A DNA stretch of 64,000 bases. Source: Cercis canadensis (Eukaryota > Streptophyta > Magnoliopsida > Fabales > Fabaceae). Numbering within the stretch: the stretch's first letter is position 1; each line of letters begins with the position of its first letter. The translations under genes were made by a program, and so were the position numbers. The stretch lies in NCBI GenBank assembly GCA_003255065.1, contig QAOA01006727.1, forward strand, positions 35,750 to 99,749, read 5' to 3'. A model generated the notes under the pieces. It made no database searches. It had not been told where the DNA came from and worked only from the letters and a program-made list of their open reading frames with translations. Positions 1-11,327 of this stretch are shown piece by piece.

Positions 1-130
1 TACTTCCATATGAAGGTTATAAAATCGCATTCTAATTGTCAGTTTTTATTTTCAAATGTGGCAAATTTTAAGGGCTGATTTGCGGGTGTTGGGATTGAAG
101 AAAATTATGGGTTCTTGGTCCCAACTTGTG

Positions 131-139
131 TATAAATAG
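131..139 (+). promoter_or_regulatory. TATA-box-like site
   Basis: The sequence tataaatag lies about 270 bases before the ATG of the B3-like remnant at 409 and is followed by a pyrimidine-rich stretch that could be a 5' leader. The preceding 60 bases (a run around 'aagggctgattt') have a diverged echo at about 1670-1720, so this promoter-like part may belong to a repeat rather than to a host gene. Confidence 0.4.
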
Positions 140-408
140 TGGCTGAAACGTGATGCATCCTCCTCCTATTCCCATTGTGCCTACCCAATAGCCATAAACC
201 CATCTTGCTTTATCCCGTTGTCTTGGCTGCCTTATTTTGCCTATATAGTGTTCTTCTTCTTTGTTGGAATTCTGTCCACCTTGGTTTAATAAGCCCAGGT
301 AATCTCTCAAGTAATTGTCTATTTTTTATGTTGTTGTTTTGTATTTTTGTTGGTTCCTTATCACTTACTGATATTATTTTGTGCATCCTTATATCATTTT
401 CATTGGCA

Positions 409-830
409 TGAGGTCGATTAGAATGATAACCACCAGGAAGCAACGTGTAATGGCCCTACGATCGAGATCAACACTGTCCTATGTACTCAATGGGAGTGAT
501 CGAGCTTATCAACATAATACTGAGGCTTTCACATTTACAATGTCTTTCCTAACCCTTAATGATTCATTTGATGTAGAGATCACACAATATGTCATAGAGA
601 ACAAACTCATGGTACTGCCTACAATTTATGCCCTGTAATTTTATTTTAATTTACATTTGGGAAAATCCCCAATACTAATCCTTTTAATTGTAGCTGGTTG
701 TTTATGTTTTAAATGCAGAGAATTCCTGATAGATTTGGTGCAACAATCTTTAGAGTTGAGGAGGGGACATGGTTCTTGAAGTCCAATCTAGAGACTAAGT
801 TCTGGAAGGTTAAAGTGATGCCCGTTCTGT
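409..830 (+). pseudogene. B3 DNA-binding domain (REM-like) gene remnant
   Basis: Two stretches together resemble a plant B3 domain. The first, about 528-612, reads FDVEITQYVIENKLM, like the first strands of a REM-type B3 domain. The second, about 719-800, begins after a plausible acceptor (aaatgcag) with RIPDRFGA and ends with a W-K-V-K-V strand, matching the family pattern of I-P-x-x-F followed by W-x-V. The stretch between them looks like an intron (donor near 612, or readthrough to a stop at 636). Downstream, the frame soon hits a stop and the rest of the domain is not readable. B3/REM proteins are nuclear transcription factors, often with several B3 domains; only part of one is visible. 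Family assignment is by pattern only and the remnant is probably non-functional. Confidence 0.4.
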
Positions 831-1137
831 TATTAGTGCATATCACTAACAAGCTTGCCGACTGAATAATAAAGTTCTTGGACGACAATGGTTTATATGC
901 AAGGGCGGTGCGGTTCTTTTTTAGCACAAAATTGGGAAAGTCATTTGTTTTTTCTCATATACCCAATGTTGTCTATGCGTAGGGAAATCGTGGAGGAATG
1001 TGCAATGAATGTTGGTTTATGATGATTGTTTCAATTAAAAAGTTGTCTTAATAATTTAAATTATGTGTATTTGTTACTCTATGGTATGTTGATGTGCATT
1101 TGGTTAAATTTTGTGCATTTCCTCACCATTACATCTC

Positions 1138-1620
1138 AAATAGTCGACTACTCCATACTTGATAGTCGACCATACACTGATAGAGACAATGTAGTTGACT
1201 ACTACCTTGAGAGAGTCGACTATCTATTGCTGGGAATCTTGGGTCACATTCTCATTGATTGTAGTCGACTATATTCCTATGAGTAGTCGACTATTTTTAT
1301 CCCGGAAGCAAATAGTTGACTACTAATTCAAAGTAGTCAATTATTGCGCACTAAACCGTATTAGTTAACCATTCCAATCAAATAAAATCCTCTGCATGAT
1401 TTTCATCAATCATGTAATTTTTGAGCTTGAGAATTATTACATAATTACCGTTTCAATCAATTAAGTGGGAACATATTGGAAAAAAATAATGGCTGACTTT
1501 ATGTATTAGTTGGGTCCTAATCTATTTAGGTAATAATAGAAAAAAAATTAGGAATCAGTTACCCATAAGGAAATAAATAAGATTCCTATGTGGGCAAGGA
1601 AAATATGGCAATAAATCAAC
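1138..1620. repeat. TAGTCGACTA palindrome-rich repeat, copy A
   Basis: From about 1140 to 1345 the 10-base palindrome tagtcgacta and one-base variants (tagttgacta, gagtcgacta, tagtcgacca) recur about eight times, 20-50 bases apart. The block continues into an AT-rich tail to about 1620 that recurs in copy B (shared phrases include 'attcctatgtgg' and 'atggcaataaatcaacat'). No coding function is evident: the long reading frame across it simply translates the repeated motif (V-D-Y). It may be the subterminal or LTR part of an unrecognised mobile element. Confidence 0.7.
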
Positions 1621-1764
1621 ATAGAATAAATGTAATTAGATTTTAATTTGGAGTTTTAAAATTGAAATTGGGAAAATTTTTAGGGCTGATTTATTGTGGA
1701 TGGAATAAATTTAAATAGTTGTATGGATTTTGTCTAGAGGAATCATATTTGTACTCTCTTATTT

Positions 1765-2350
1765 ATGATAGTTGACTATTTTTTTTAAAGTGTCAAATAT
1801 AGAGTCGACTATGAGATTCTTGGTTGTCGACCATATGATTCCATGACAATGTAGTGAACTACCACCTCGAAATAGTCTACTACTTATTGTTATAAATATT
1901 GGGTTACATCCCAGTTGATTGTAGTCAACTTTACTACTACGAGTAATGAACTATTTCCACCCTAAGAGCAAGTAGTCGACTATTTCGAGGTGGTAGTCGA
2001 CTACATTGTATGGTGGTAATGGACTGGTGAATCTTGGCTAAGAGAGTTGATTCCAAGTTCGAAGTAGTTGATTATTGCGCATTGAACCATGTTAGCTGAC
2101 CGTTCCAATCAAATAAAATCCTTCACATGTTTCCCATCAATCATGTAATATTTATCCTTAAGAATTATTATATAATTACTGTTTCAATCAATTAAGTGGG
2201 TTCAATATAGCAAATAAAATAATGGCTGACTTTATGTATTAATTGAGTTCTAATCTATTTAGGTAATATTGGAGGAAAATTAGGAATCAATTACCCATAA
2301 TGAAATAAATAAGATTCCTATGTGGACAAGAAAAATATGGCAATAAATCA
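1765..2350. repeat. TAGTCGACTA palindrome-rich repeat, copy B
   Basis: This is a second, more diverged copy of the 1138-1620 unit in the same orientation. Motif variants lie near 1770, 1802, 1826, 1851, 1872, 1921, 1973 and 1993. A near-perfect inverted pair spans about 1973-2013: the motif, the words 'tttcgaggtgg', and the motif again. The AT-rich tail ends at about 2350 with the same phrase as copy A. The spacer at 1640-1750 between the copies resembles bases 60-150 of the window. Confidence 0.65.
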
Positions 2351-3638
2351 ACATGAAGTAACATCCGAGGTTAAATCAACAGGAAAACTCACACACATTT
2401 TAATTTAGTTTTTGGTTCTTCTCTTCGACACCATGTCAAACTCACATGCAAAGTAAGACGAACTCTTGTGGAGACGACACTTGACACTCCAAATGCTTGA
2501 CACGTGGCATTGCAATGAATTTTTTGATTTATTCTTGAATGAAAATAACATAAAATATTATATAAGTCTAATTGCATTCTGTTTGACTTATTATTAAACA
2601 AATTATCACATTTAATTCATTTGTTTAATTAGTGCATCACATTTAAAATTGTATGTGGACTAAAAGACAATTAAATGCATTATTTTCTTTTGCCTCACAT
2701 TATTACAGATTTATTATAGATATTTTTCTAATTCACATAAATAAAATTGATTGAGAAAATTAAAAAAGGAAAACATCCACATAATTAAATGACCAAATTT
2801 TATTAAATTATACAATCAAATTTATGCACAAATTGTCAATCACCATAATTATAAATTTCCAATTACCATGAAATTTTAAAATTTTCAAAAAAGTACCTGA
2901 GATTCAATTCATGCATAAAGGGTCTCTTGCTTGGAATTAAATCAATGCATTCAACAACTTTCTTAATTGTCTACAAATTTGAAAATTTTAAAAGTAGCTT
3001 TCAAACAGAAAATGTGAATTGAAATGCTTCTAAATTTCTTTTATTTTCTATTTATTCATTGCAATTGAAAAGTTTCCATAATGGTCACTCTTAATATAAA
3101 TGCTTTTAAAATCAAATGAGAGAAAAAATTACCACCTCCATACTATATGATGCCTAAAATTTAAATACTACATAAATCAAATTCATAATATCATTCATTA
3201 AATAGGGATTCAAAACAAAGAAAATCAGCTAATAGTTCTCTAATCAATACATAATTTTGCTGATTGGAGATATCTTGGTTAGTGTCTTCAAGAAGCTTAT
3301 CGATTTTACAGGTCTACCTTTTATGTGCTGTTATTTTTATTTTGTTTTTGTACAATTGGTTTCTTAAGCATTCACATTGCTCATCTTTTCGGGTATTCAT
3401 TTTACTCCTTCTCCAATGTCTTCCTCCCCTTCCATCCGCTTAGCTTCTTGTAGGAATAAGCAAACCAACCTCAGGGTCCATTTGTGTCCAAAACCATGGG
3501 AATGATGGCAATCCAAGTCAAACTCTTTGATACCAGAAATGGTTGCTATTTTCTTTCATTTTCCTTTTTATATAATGGCATGAAAGAGAGAACTTTTCAT
3601 CAGTAGCGTTTTGTAACTCTTGCTAATCATTTATCTTT

Positions 3639-3662
3639 TTATATATATATATATATATATAT
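3639..3662. repeat. (TA)n microsatellite
   Basis: About twelve consecutive TA dinucleotides. Confidence 0.9.
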
Positions 3663-3916
3663 TCCATTCTTCATTTTGGTACGTTGTTTGACACACCTAA
3701 ATGAAAATGGATAGGCACATGAAAGGGTGTTAGTAATATTTGTTTTTCTAAGGCCTATAACTTATATAATAGAGTAGCATATGACATCTTAATCTAATAG
3801 AAATATCTGATTGGAGATGTGTGCTTTTTATACACTTTGAATGGTTTGCTATCTTTTTCTTTTTGCTTTGATGAATCTAAGCCCATTCTACGATGTCGAA
3901 TTGTTATAAAATAACA

Positions 3917-4037
3917 ATTCTCTTAGAGGTCAGATCATCTCAAGGAAAGGGAAAAAGCATAAAACCAAAACAGAGANATTCACTTAGAGGTCAGATCATC
4001 TCAAGGAAAGGGAAAAAGCATAAAACCAAAACAGAGA
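3917..4037. repeat. 60-bp direct duplication across a single N
   Basis: Bases 3917-3976 and 3978-4037 are the same sequence with one mismatch, separated only by the N at 3977. This is most likely an assembly join of overlapping contigs, not biology. Confidence 0.85.
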
Positions 4038-4481
4038 AGTGAATGCAAAAAGGATAAATGAGCAGTAGCTACCTGATGAACAACAAGGTTATATACTATT
4101 GGTGAGCGATGTTGATTGGGAACACCATGAATTCTCAATAGATGCACCTAAACCAAAGATACATTTACATGGTAATGATCCATTATAGGCATAGCATAGA
4201 TGTAAATTAATTATTTAACTATTATCGTCTTTATATACAACATCAACAGAGTTGTCCATGGATGGGAAATCAAGGTCAGGGCTGTTCTATCTTTGATTTT
4301 ATATTAAAAAAAATTTCTTTAAAAATAAAGCTTTGGATATGAATATGAAAAATTTAAAACAGTCATACCCAAAATAAGGTATACTATTGTTACTGATTTT
4401 TCTATTGTTATCTAAATTTTTCTCTGCATTGTGTTACTGGCAGAAAAAAGTAAGCTTATTGTTTTGGGTTTGGTTTTGTAG

Positions 4482-4906
4482 GATAGGATGATGATGGAGC
4501 TTCATTTACAAGGGAGACCATAGATGAGATTGTGAAAGTTTTGAAAAGGATTCTCATTTATTCCATAGCAATTCATGCCATTAAAGCAACTCATGCTTTA
4601 GGGTGCACAAACTCTTTTTTTTTTCCCCATTTGATCTTGCTCTTTCCCTTTTGTTTTTTTCTCTTGGGAAGGAAGAAATTTATGTTTGGATTTTGTATTT
4701 TCATGTGTCATTTGAGGATTGTGAGTGATTCTAATGCCTTCTTCATTGAGACAATTTTGGAGCACTTAGGTATAAGGGAATGCTTCTGTGAGATTAACAC
4801 TAATCCAGGCTATGTTAATGAAGAATGAAGAGTCAGAATTATTCCTTATTATGATTTTAACAAAGCTTCCCATGGTTGCAGTCTCTACCCTCCAAATATG
4901 TGTAAG
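4482..4906 (+). pseudogene. PHOSPHO1/PEPC1-like HAD phosphatase pseudogene, one exon
   Basis: The exon starts after a good acceptor (ttttgtag) with DRMMMELH and continues with E-I-V-K-V-L-K-R-I, ATHALGC, LRIVSDSNAFFIETILEHLG, INTNPGYVNEE and PPNMCK, then ends at a donor (aag|gtatat). These match in order the middle exon of plant phosphoethanolamine/phosphocholine phosphatase-like and pyrophosphatase-like HAD enzymes (Put_Phosphatase family), which act in phosphate-starvation recycling. It is broken: there is a frame change between the MMMELH and EIVKVL segments and a stop directly after NPGYVNEE. About 102 bases of T-rich sequence (4607-4708) interrupt ALGC and LRIVSD, which are adjacent in the family; this insertion is a multiple of three and lacks GT-AG ends. 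The first exon with the catalytic DxDxT and the last exon were not found. The family call is strong and the pseudogene status near certain. Confidence 0.85.
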
Positions 4907-5017
4907 GTATATTTTCTTCACTCATCGATTCTCTTAACTTTTCTTATTTTAAAAGAAAAAAAAATGGAAACCTTTTATAGGTACAAACATAAATCAAAGT
5001 TTGCTGATTTTTAGACT

Positions 5018-5260
5018 ATTGTAAACACAACTTGATGTTCTTAATTCTTTTTTCTGCTAAAGGTAGTTGATTTTTATTTGGACATCGATTTGAGGTAAAT
5101 TTTCTGTCTCTATGTTCTTTATTTTTTATTTTTTTCTGATCAAGATGGTCCATTGTAAAGTCACTTTCCTTTTTTACCTAATTTTGTAGTTTTTATATTC
5201 TCTTGACACAACCCTGTATGGTATATATGATCTGACTTGCAATGCTATGGGAAGTTCATT
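5018..5260. repeat. Non-coding segment duplicated at 11157-11468, copy A
   Basis: This sequence downstream of the phosphatase exon recurs as a diverged direct copy at 11157-11468, on the far side of the Copia element. Shared phrases include 'gtaaacacaacttgatg', 'gtagttgatttttatttgg' and 'atggtccattgtaaagtcac'. It may be intron sequence of a duplicated phosphatase gene; I see no coding content. Confidence 0.7.
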
Positions 5261-5520
5261 AAGGCAATGTTAATATTAAAATTTCAATGAGACCAAGGAT
5301 TGCTAAGAATTTTTTTAACTCACATTCNTGATTAAGATGGTCCATTGTAAAGTCACTTTCCTTTTTTTACCTAATTTTGTAGTTTTTATATTCTCTTGAC
5401 ACAACCCTGTATGGTATATATGATCTGACTTGCAATGCTATGGGAAGTTCATTAAGGCAATGTTAATATTAAAATTTCAATGAGACCAAGGATTGCTAAG
5501 AATTTTTTTAACTCACATTC
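5137..5520. repeat. 191-bp direct duplication across a single N
   Basis: Bases 5137-5327 and 5329-5520 are almost identical (a base difference near the start and one extra T in a T run), separated by the N at 5328. This is probably an assembly artefact. Confidence 0.85.
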
Positions 5521-5881
5521 GCTTTTTAGCAATTTAATTGATAGGACTTGTAATTTTTGGTAAGAAGAAAATACTCATGTAACAAATCAAGTAAAAGTAA
5601 CGAACTCCTTTATAGGGACTCAAGAGGCTGAAAAATAGCATATTGAATGGTACTCTATTGTAGGTCCTCGTAAATTCAATGCTTTATTCAAAATAATTAG
5701 AAACAAGTTTGACAAAAATAAATTAGAAAAAGTTCTTAATTTGAAATACTTTTACAGAACTCTCAAAATTCTTCATGAATTTTTTTGATTTAATCACATA
5801 TAGATTGCAAATATATATTATATTAGAAAGTGACATGTTCAAATCCCATTGGGTGTGTGTGAGGTGGGATTTAAGGAGGCG
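5521..5881. other. Non-coding flank of the Copia insertion
   Basis: AT-rich sequence with no supported gene. The last 50 bases ('atgttcaaatccc' and following) resemble a tRNA-like B box, but no A box or SINE body could be defined. Confidence 0.5.
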
Positions 5882-5886
5882 ATAGG
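5882..5886. repeat. Target-site duplication ATAGG (left) of the Copia element
   Basis: The five bases atagg directly precede the 5' LTR and are repeated directly after the 3' LTR at 11014-11018. Confidence 0.9.
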
Positions 5887-6186
5887 TATTAGACACGCTT
5901 CAGTTCAGTTAGTTAAGTTAATTAGTTAGCCTCTTAGTCAAGCACGTGCTATCAGTACACGTCAGCATAATTAGTTATAGAAGTCAGTTAACAATGCAGC
6001 TGCATGGTTAGATTAGTTTTGATCTTAATGGTCAAATATGTATGCACGTCATGTATGTATTTGAGTAGTTTATATACCCCTGTATCAGAAGAGATGAGAT
6101 CACTTTTGAATGCAATACAGAATTCATTTTTCTGCAAGTTTTCTTTCTCTGAGCTTGGTACACATTCTCTGCACCAAGACTTAATA
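5887..6186 (+). repeat. 5' LTR of the Copia element
   Basis: 300 bp, starting TATTAGACAC and ending CTTAATA rather than the usual TG...CA. A TATA-like 'agtttatatacccc' lies at about 6066-6079. It is a partner of 10714-11013 with about 1.3% divergence. Confidence 0.95.
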
Positions 6187-6198
6187 TGGTATCAGTGC
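6187..6198 (+). promoter_or_regulatory. Primer-binding site of the Copia element
   Basis: TGGTATCAGTGC follows the 5' LTR with no gap. It resembles the initiator-Met tRNA site TGGTATCAGAGC used by most plant Copia elements, with one mismatch. Confidence 0.9.
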
Positions 6199-9100
6199 AA
6201 TCTTGCTCTTCCGCCTTTCTACATTGAAGCTTGATTGTATCAAGTTTTCTTTCCTCTGATTTTTTTTTTTTCTGAATCGAGTCATCAATGGCAACTTCCA
6301 CCATCAATGATGCCTCAAATCCTTTCTTCCTTCATCCTTCAGATTCTCCAGGACTCACTCTGGTGTCACAAGTTCTCACTGGGGAAAACTACAATTCTTG
6401 GCGCCGAGCTATGCGAATGGCGTTGATGGCCAAGAACAAGCTTGGTTTTGTGGATGAATCAATTCGAGTTCCTGATGAAACTGACCCTCAGCTTTTCCTA
6501 GCTTGGCAGCGTAACAATAATTTTGTTGCTTCATGGCTGCTCAACTCTGTGTCAAAGGAAATCACTGCAAGTGTCATCTATTCAGCCACTGCTGCTGACA
6601 TTTGGCAAGATTTGCAAGAGAGATATCAGCAACAAAATGGTCCCAAGATCTTTCAACTCAAGAAAGAATTGGTGAATCTTTCACAAGGATCAATGTCTGT
6701 AGGTCAATACTTCACCAAACTGAAAGCAATATGGGAAGAAATTGGTGAGTATCGCCCAGTGTGTATCTGCAATTGTGGGGGTGCCAGGCCTGTGATTGAG
6801 CACCTTCTTCAAGAATACGTGCTGTGTTTTTTGATGGGACTCAATGACTCCTATTCCCATATAAGAGGTCAAATATTGCTGATGGATCCTCTGCCTCCTA
6901 TTAACAAAGTTTTCTCTTTGGTAACACAAGAAGAGAAACAAAGGGAACTTGGTTTCTCTGCTGCACAAAACGAAGCCCAAATGGCTTATGCAGTGATAGG
7001 CCACAGGCAAACTTATGAAGGGAAACCTAAGTATGTCAAGAAGGATCGACCCATGTGTGCACATTGTGGGCTTCTTGGACACACCAAGGACAAATGCTAC
7101 AAATTACATGGCTATCCACCGGGCTACACATCTGGCTACAGAAAGGGTAAAAACTCTCATGTTGGCAATGTCAATCAGGTTAGTGAGTTAGAATTTCCTG
7201 TTGCTAATTCCTCTCAAGAATAGTTCCACATGACTTCGCAGCAATATCATCAACTCATGCAATTACTTCAACCCCAGTTATCACAAACAAATCAGTTTGA
7301 GGTGGATAATGCAACTACCAACACCAATGTGAATGGTATGTGTTTTTCTGCTACTAGCTTAAATTTCCAAGATCACATGCATTCCTGGATTTTAGATTCA
7401 GGTGCAACCTCACACATTGCCTGCTCTCTCACATCCTTTACTTCTTACAAATCTTACACTAATCGATATGTTACACTTCCAAACAAAACAAAAGTTTCAG
7501 TGTCAACTATTGGTACAGTCATGTTAGCTCCCAATTTCATTCTGACAGAAGTTCTTTTCATACCAGAATTTCATGTCAATCTTATTTCTGTGAGTGCTTT
7601 GTTGCATCAGTCCTCTTATCTTGTAAATTTTCACACTAACACCTTCCTCATCCAGGACATCCACNCATGTTAGCTCCCAATTTCATTCTAACAGAAGTTC
7701 TTTTCATACCAGAATTTCATGTCAATCTTATTTCTGTGAGTGCTTTGTTGCATCAGTCCTCTTATCTTGTAAATTTTCACACTAACACCTTCCTCATCCA
7801 GGACATCCACCAGTCGAGGGTGATTGACAAGGGTGAGCTGTGTAAAGGATTATACATCTTTCATCCAAAGGGAATTGATGCACAAGTCACCACTGCTACA
7901 ACTTCTATAGTCCCCAGTTTTCCTTCCAAAAATTTACTTGTATCAAATTCTCATTTCAGTGTCAATTCAGTTTTAGATTCTTCTATACATGCACATATTT
8001 AGCATGCTAGACTAGGTCATTTTTCAGACAAAATATTGAAAGTTGTTAGCAATAAAATTCCTTTTTCTTGTTCTGCAAATTACACTTCCAACACTTGCTC
8101 TATCTGTTCATTATCAAAACTTCGTAGACTATCATTCACTTCACACAATAATTTTGGAAAAACACCTTTTGATCTGGTTCATTGTAATATTTGGGGCCCT
8201 TATCATCACTGCACCTATGATGGTAAGAGGTATTTTCTCACCTTGGTTGATGATTGCACAAGGTTTACATGGATATATATGCTCAAAACTAAAGCAGAAG
8301 CCAGTGCATCCATTATACAATTTTTTACCTATGTCAAGACCCAATTTGACAGTAACATCAAGCAGTTCAGATCAGATAATGCTAAGGAACTGCAGCTCAC
8401 TGATTTCCTGAAGAATGCAGGCACTGCTCACCAATTTTCATGTCCATACAGGCCAGAACATAATTCAATTGTTGAAAGGAAGCACCAACACTTACTCAAT
8501 GTAGCTAGAGCACTGTTCTTTCAGTCCAAAGTCCCTATACAATTTTGGGGTGAATGCCTAAGCACTGCTACTTTTCTAATTAACAGAACTCCTTCACCAT
8601 TACTGCAGAATCAAACTCCTTTTGAATTGCTCTACCACAAAGAGCCCCCTTACACTGCTTTGAGAGTTTTTGGATGCCTGTGTTTTGCATCCACACCACC
8701 TCCAGAGAGAACAAAATTCACTCCTCGTGCCATACCAGCTGTCTTTATGGGCTATCCAGTTGGATATAAATGATACAAGCTCTACAACATCCAAACAAAA
8801 AAAATCTTTATTTCCAGAGATGTTATTTTCCATGAGCACACCTTTCCTTTTCACACCATTACCACTTCAGAACCCATCGACTTATTCTCTGATACAGTCA
8901 TTCCCACCTTACATCCAGATACTGAACCAGGCCTTGATTCCCCTACTTTACCTCCTCCACCAACCCTTCCTGGACATGAGCTTCCAAAACCTAACCCTCC
9001 TCCCACTCTTCCTATGAGAAAAACAACAAGGACTATCAGGCCTCCTACCTACCTGCAGGACTACATCTGCACTGTCTCCAATCCTAAAACCACTTATCCC

Positions 9101-10703
9101 ATTCAGCAATCTGTGTCCTATCACAAACTTTCCCCATCATACAAAGACTTTGTCATGCAGGTCTTTGCCATTTTTGAGCCTCAATTCTACCATCAAGTAG
9201 TTAAGCACCCTGAATGGAGGCAAGCTATGGTTGAGGAAATCTCTGCCTTAGAGGTTAACAACACTTGGCAAATTGTTCCCCTCCCTACTGGCAAGCAACC
9301 AATTGGTTGCAGATGGCTTTACAAAGTCAAGTATAAATCTGATGGCACTTTAGATCGTTATAAGGCAAGGTTGGTGGCTAAAGGCTACACACAACAGGCT
9401 GGCATTGATTTCTTGGAAACTTTCTCTCCAGTAGCTAAGATCACTACTGTGAGGTTATTACTTTCTGTTGCTGCTGTCAAAAGCTGGACTCTCATTCAGT
9501 TAGATGTTAATAACGCCTTCCTGAATGGTGATTTATTTGAAGAGGTGTACATGCAACTCCCTTTGGGTTATCATACTAAGGGGGAGAACATGGTATGCAA
9601 GCTCACTAAATCCCTATATGGTTTACGTCAGGCTTCTAGGCAATGGTTCTGTAAGTTCTCTTCCACTTTGCTTCAACATGGTTTCAGACAATCTCACAGT
9701 GATTACTCACTGTTTACACTTGGCCAAGGTCCCACACTGCTCATCCTCCTTGTCTATGTCGATGATATCATCCTTGCAGGACCAAATGCTACCTGTGTCC
9801 ACCAAGTGCAGAAGCTTCTACAGACATTATTCAAACTGAAAGTCCTTGGTACTTTGCAATATTTTCTTGGCTTAGAGATTGCACATTCCACCAAAGGCAT
9901 ATATCTTTCCCAACGAAAATATGCCCTACAATTACTTGAGGATACTGATTTTTCAGCCTCTAAACCTCTCTCAGTGCCTATGGAATGTAAATTGAAACTG
10001 AACAAAACAGATGGGGATCCCTTACCTGATGCCTCCATGTATCGAAGACTAATTGGAAGGCTCATGTATCTGACTATTTCTAGACCTAACATTGCCTACA
10101 CTGTTAACAAACTCAGTCAACATGTCTTGTCCTAGAACTCCCCACCTGGCTGCCATTCATCATTTACTGCAGTATCTTAAATCCAATCCTGGCCAAGGCT
10201 TACTTTTCCCTACCACTTCTTCCCTTCGAGTTACTGCCTATGCTGATGCAGATTGGGGAAGCTGTCTTGATACTAGGAGGTCAACCACAAGTTATTGTGT
10301 CTTCATTGGCAATTCTCCTATTACTTGGAAATCCAAAAGACAACCTACTGTCTTCAGGTCTTCTGCAGAGGCTGAGTATCGAGCCTTAGCTAGTGTCACC
10401 AATGAACTCCTTTGGCTCAAGCAACTCTGCGAGATTTTTGAATTACAAGTCCCTTCTGTCATGGTTTTCTGTGATAATCAATCTGCTATTCATCTTGCTT
10501 CCAATCCCATGTCTCATGAAAGGTCCAAGCATGTGGACATTGATTGTCACTTCATCCGGGAGCATGTCCACTCTGGTATTATCAAGCTAGTCCATGTTCA
10601 GTCTCAACACCAGATTGCAGACTTCTTAACTAAAGCACTACCTGCTCCTCAGTTTCGTTTTCTATTGTCCAAGTTGGGAGTATTAGACATTTATCTCCCA
10701 CCT

Positions 10704-10713
10704 TGAGGGGGAC
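10704..10713 (+). promoter_or_regulatory. Polypurine tract of the Copia element
   Basis: TGAGGGGGAC lies immediately before the 3' LTR and follows the end of the RNase H region, as expected for plus-strand priming. Confidence 0.9.
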
Positions 10714-11013
10714 TATTAGACACCCTTTAGTTCAGTTAGTTAAGTTAATTAGTTAGCCTCTTAGTCAAGCACGTGCTATCAGTACATGTCAGCATAATTA
10801 GTTAGAGAAGTCAGTTAACAATGCAGCTGCATGGTTAGATTAGTTTTGATCTTAATGGTCAAATATGTATGCACGTCATGTATGTATTTGAGTAGTTTAT
10901 ATACCCCTGTATCAGAAGAGATGAGATCACTTTTGAATGCAATACAGAATTCATTTTTCTGCAAGTTTTCTTTCTCTGAGCTTGGTACACATTCTCTGCA
11001 CCAAGACTTAATA
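10714..11013 (+). repeat. 3' LTR of the Copia element
   Basis: 300 bp, same length and same TA...TA ends as the 5' LTR, followed by the ATAGG duplication at 11014-11018. Confidence 0.95.
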
Positions 11014-11156
11014 ATAGGCAGGCCCTATTGTGTAGCCTCAAGTGAGCCAAATATTGGTTTTTGTTTATGATATATCTTATATAATGATTCCTCACATGAA
11101 TTATTATTCTATGTCACATGCCTCCGTCATGACCTCGCATCGGTGCATGGACCAAT

Positions 11157-11266
11157 ACTAGATTGTAAACACAACTTGATGTTCTTAATTCCTTGTTTTT
11201 CTCCTAAAGGTAGTTGATTTTTATTTGGACATCGAGTAGAGGTAAATTTTCTGTCTCTATGTTCTT

Positions 11267-11327
<61 letters not shown>

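Larger units (their letters stand above)
2360..4470. other. AT-rich non-coding stretch
   Basis: I see no supported gene here. The stretch holds a (TA)n microsatellite near 3640-3662 and a short duplicated segment around a single N at 3977. Any first exon of the phosphatase pseudogene at 4482 should lie here, but its DxDxT motif could not be found. Confidence 0.6.
5887..11013 (+). mobile_element. Ty1/copia LTR retrotransposon, near full length, broken
   Basis: This is a complete-length fossil Copia element flanked by ATAGG. It has two 300-bp LTRs, a primer-binding site, GAG (about 6290-7200, with a zinc knuckle C-x2-C-x4-H-x4-C near 7055-7100), aspartic protease (about 7380-7640, D-S-G-A-T), integrase (about 8100-8740), reverse transcriptase (about 9200-9960, Y-V-D-D) and RNase H (about 10220-10640), then a purine tract. 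Domain order PR-INT-RT-RH defines Copia. The GAG start (NPFFLHPSDSPG, then GENYNSW) resembles the Ale/Retrofit-type gag_3 family, but the lineage is not certain. The two LTRs differ at about 4 of 300 positions, so insertion is recent (about half a million years at the rice rate of 1.3e-8, longer at slower woody-plant rates). The coding region carries about five breaks, at least one of them probably an assembly artefact. Confidence 0.95.

Noticed and set aside
1026-1286. An 86-residue open frame across the TAGTCGACTA block
   Set aside because: The frame is a by-product of the repeated motif (recurring V-D-Y) and has no family resemblance.
4532-4828. A 98-residue open frame looking like a small membrane protein
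   Set aside because: It is the phosphatase exon plus the T-rich insertion; the hydrophobic middle is translated insertion sequence.
5838-5850. tRNA B-box-like 'atgttcaaatccc' suggesting a SINE before the Copia element
   Set aside because: No A box, tail or target duplication could be defined.
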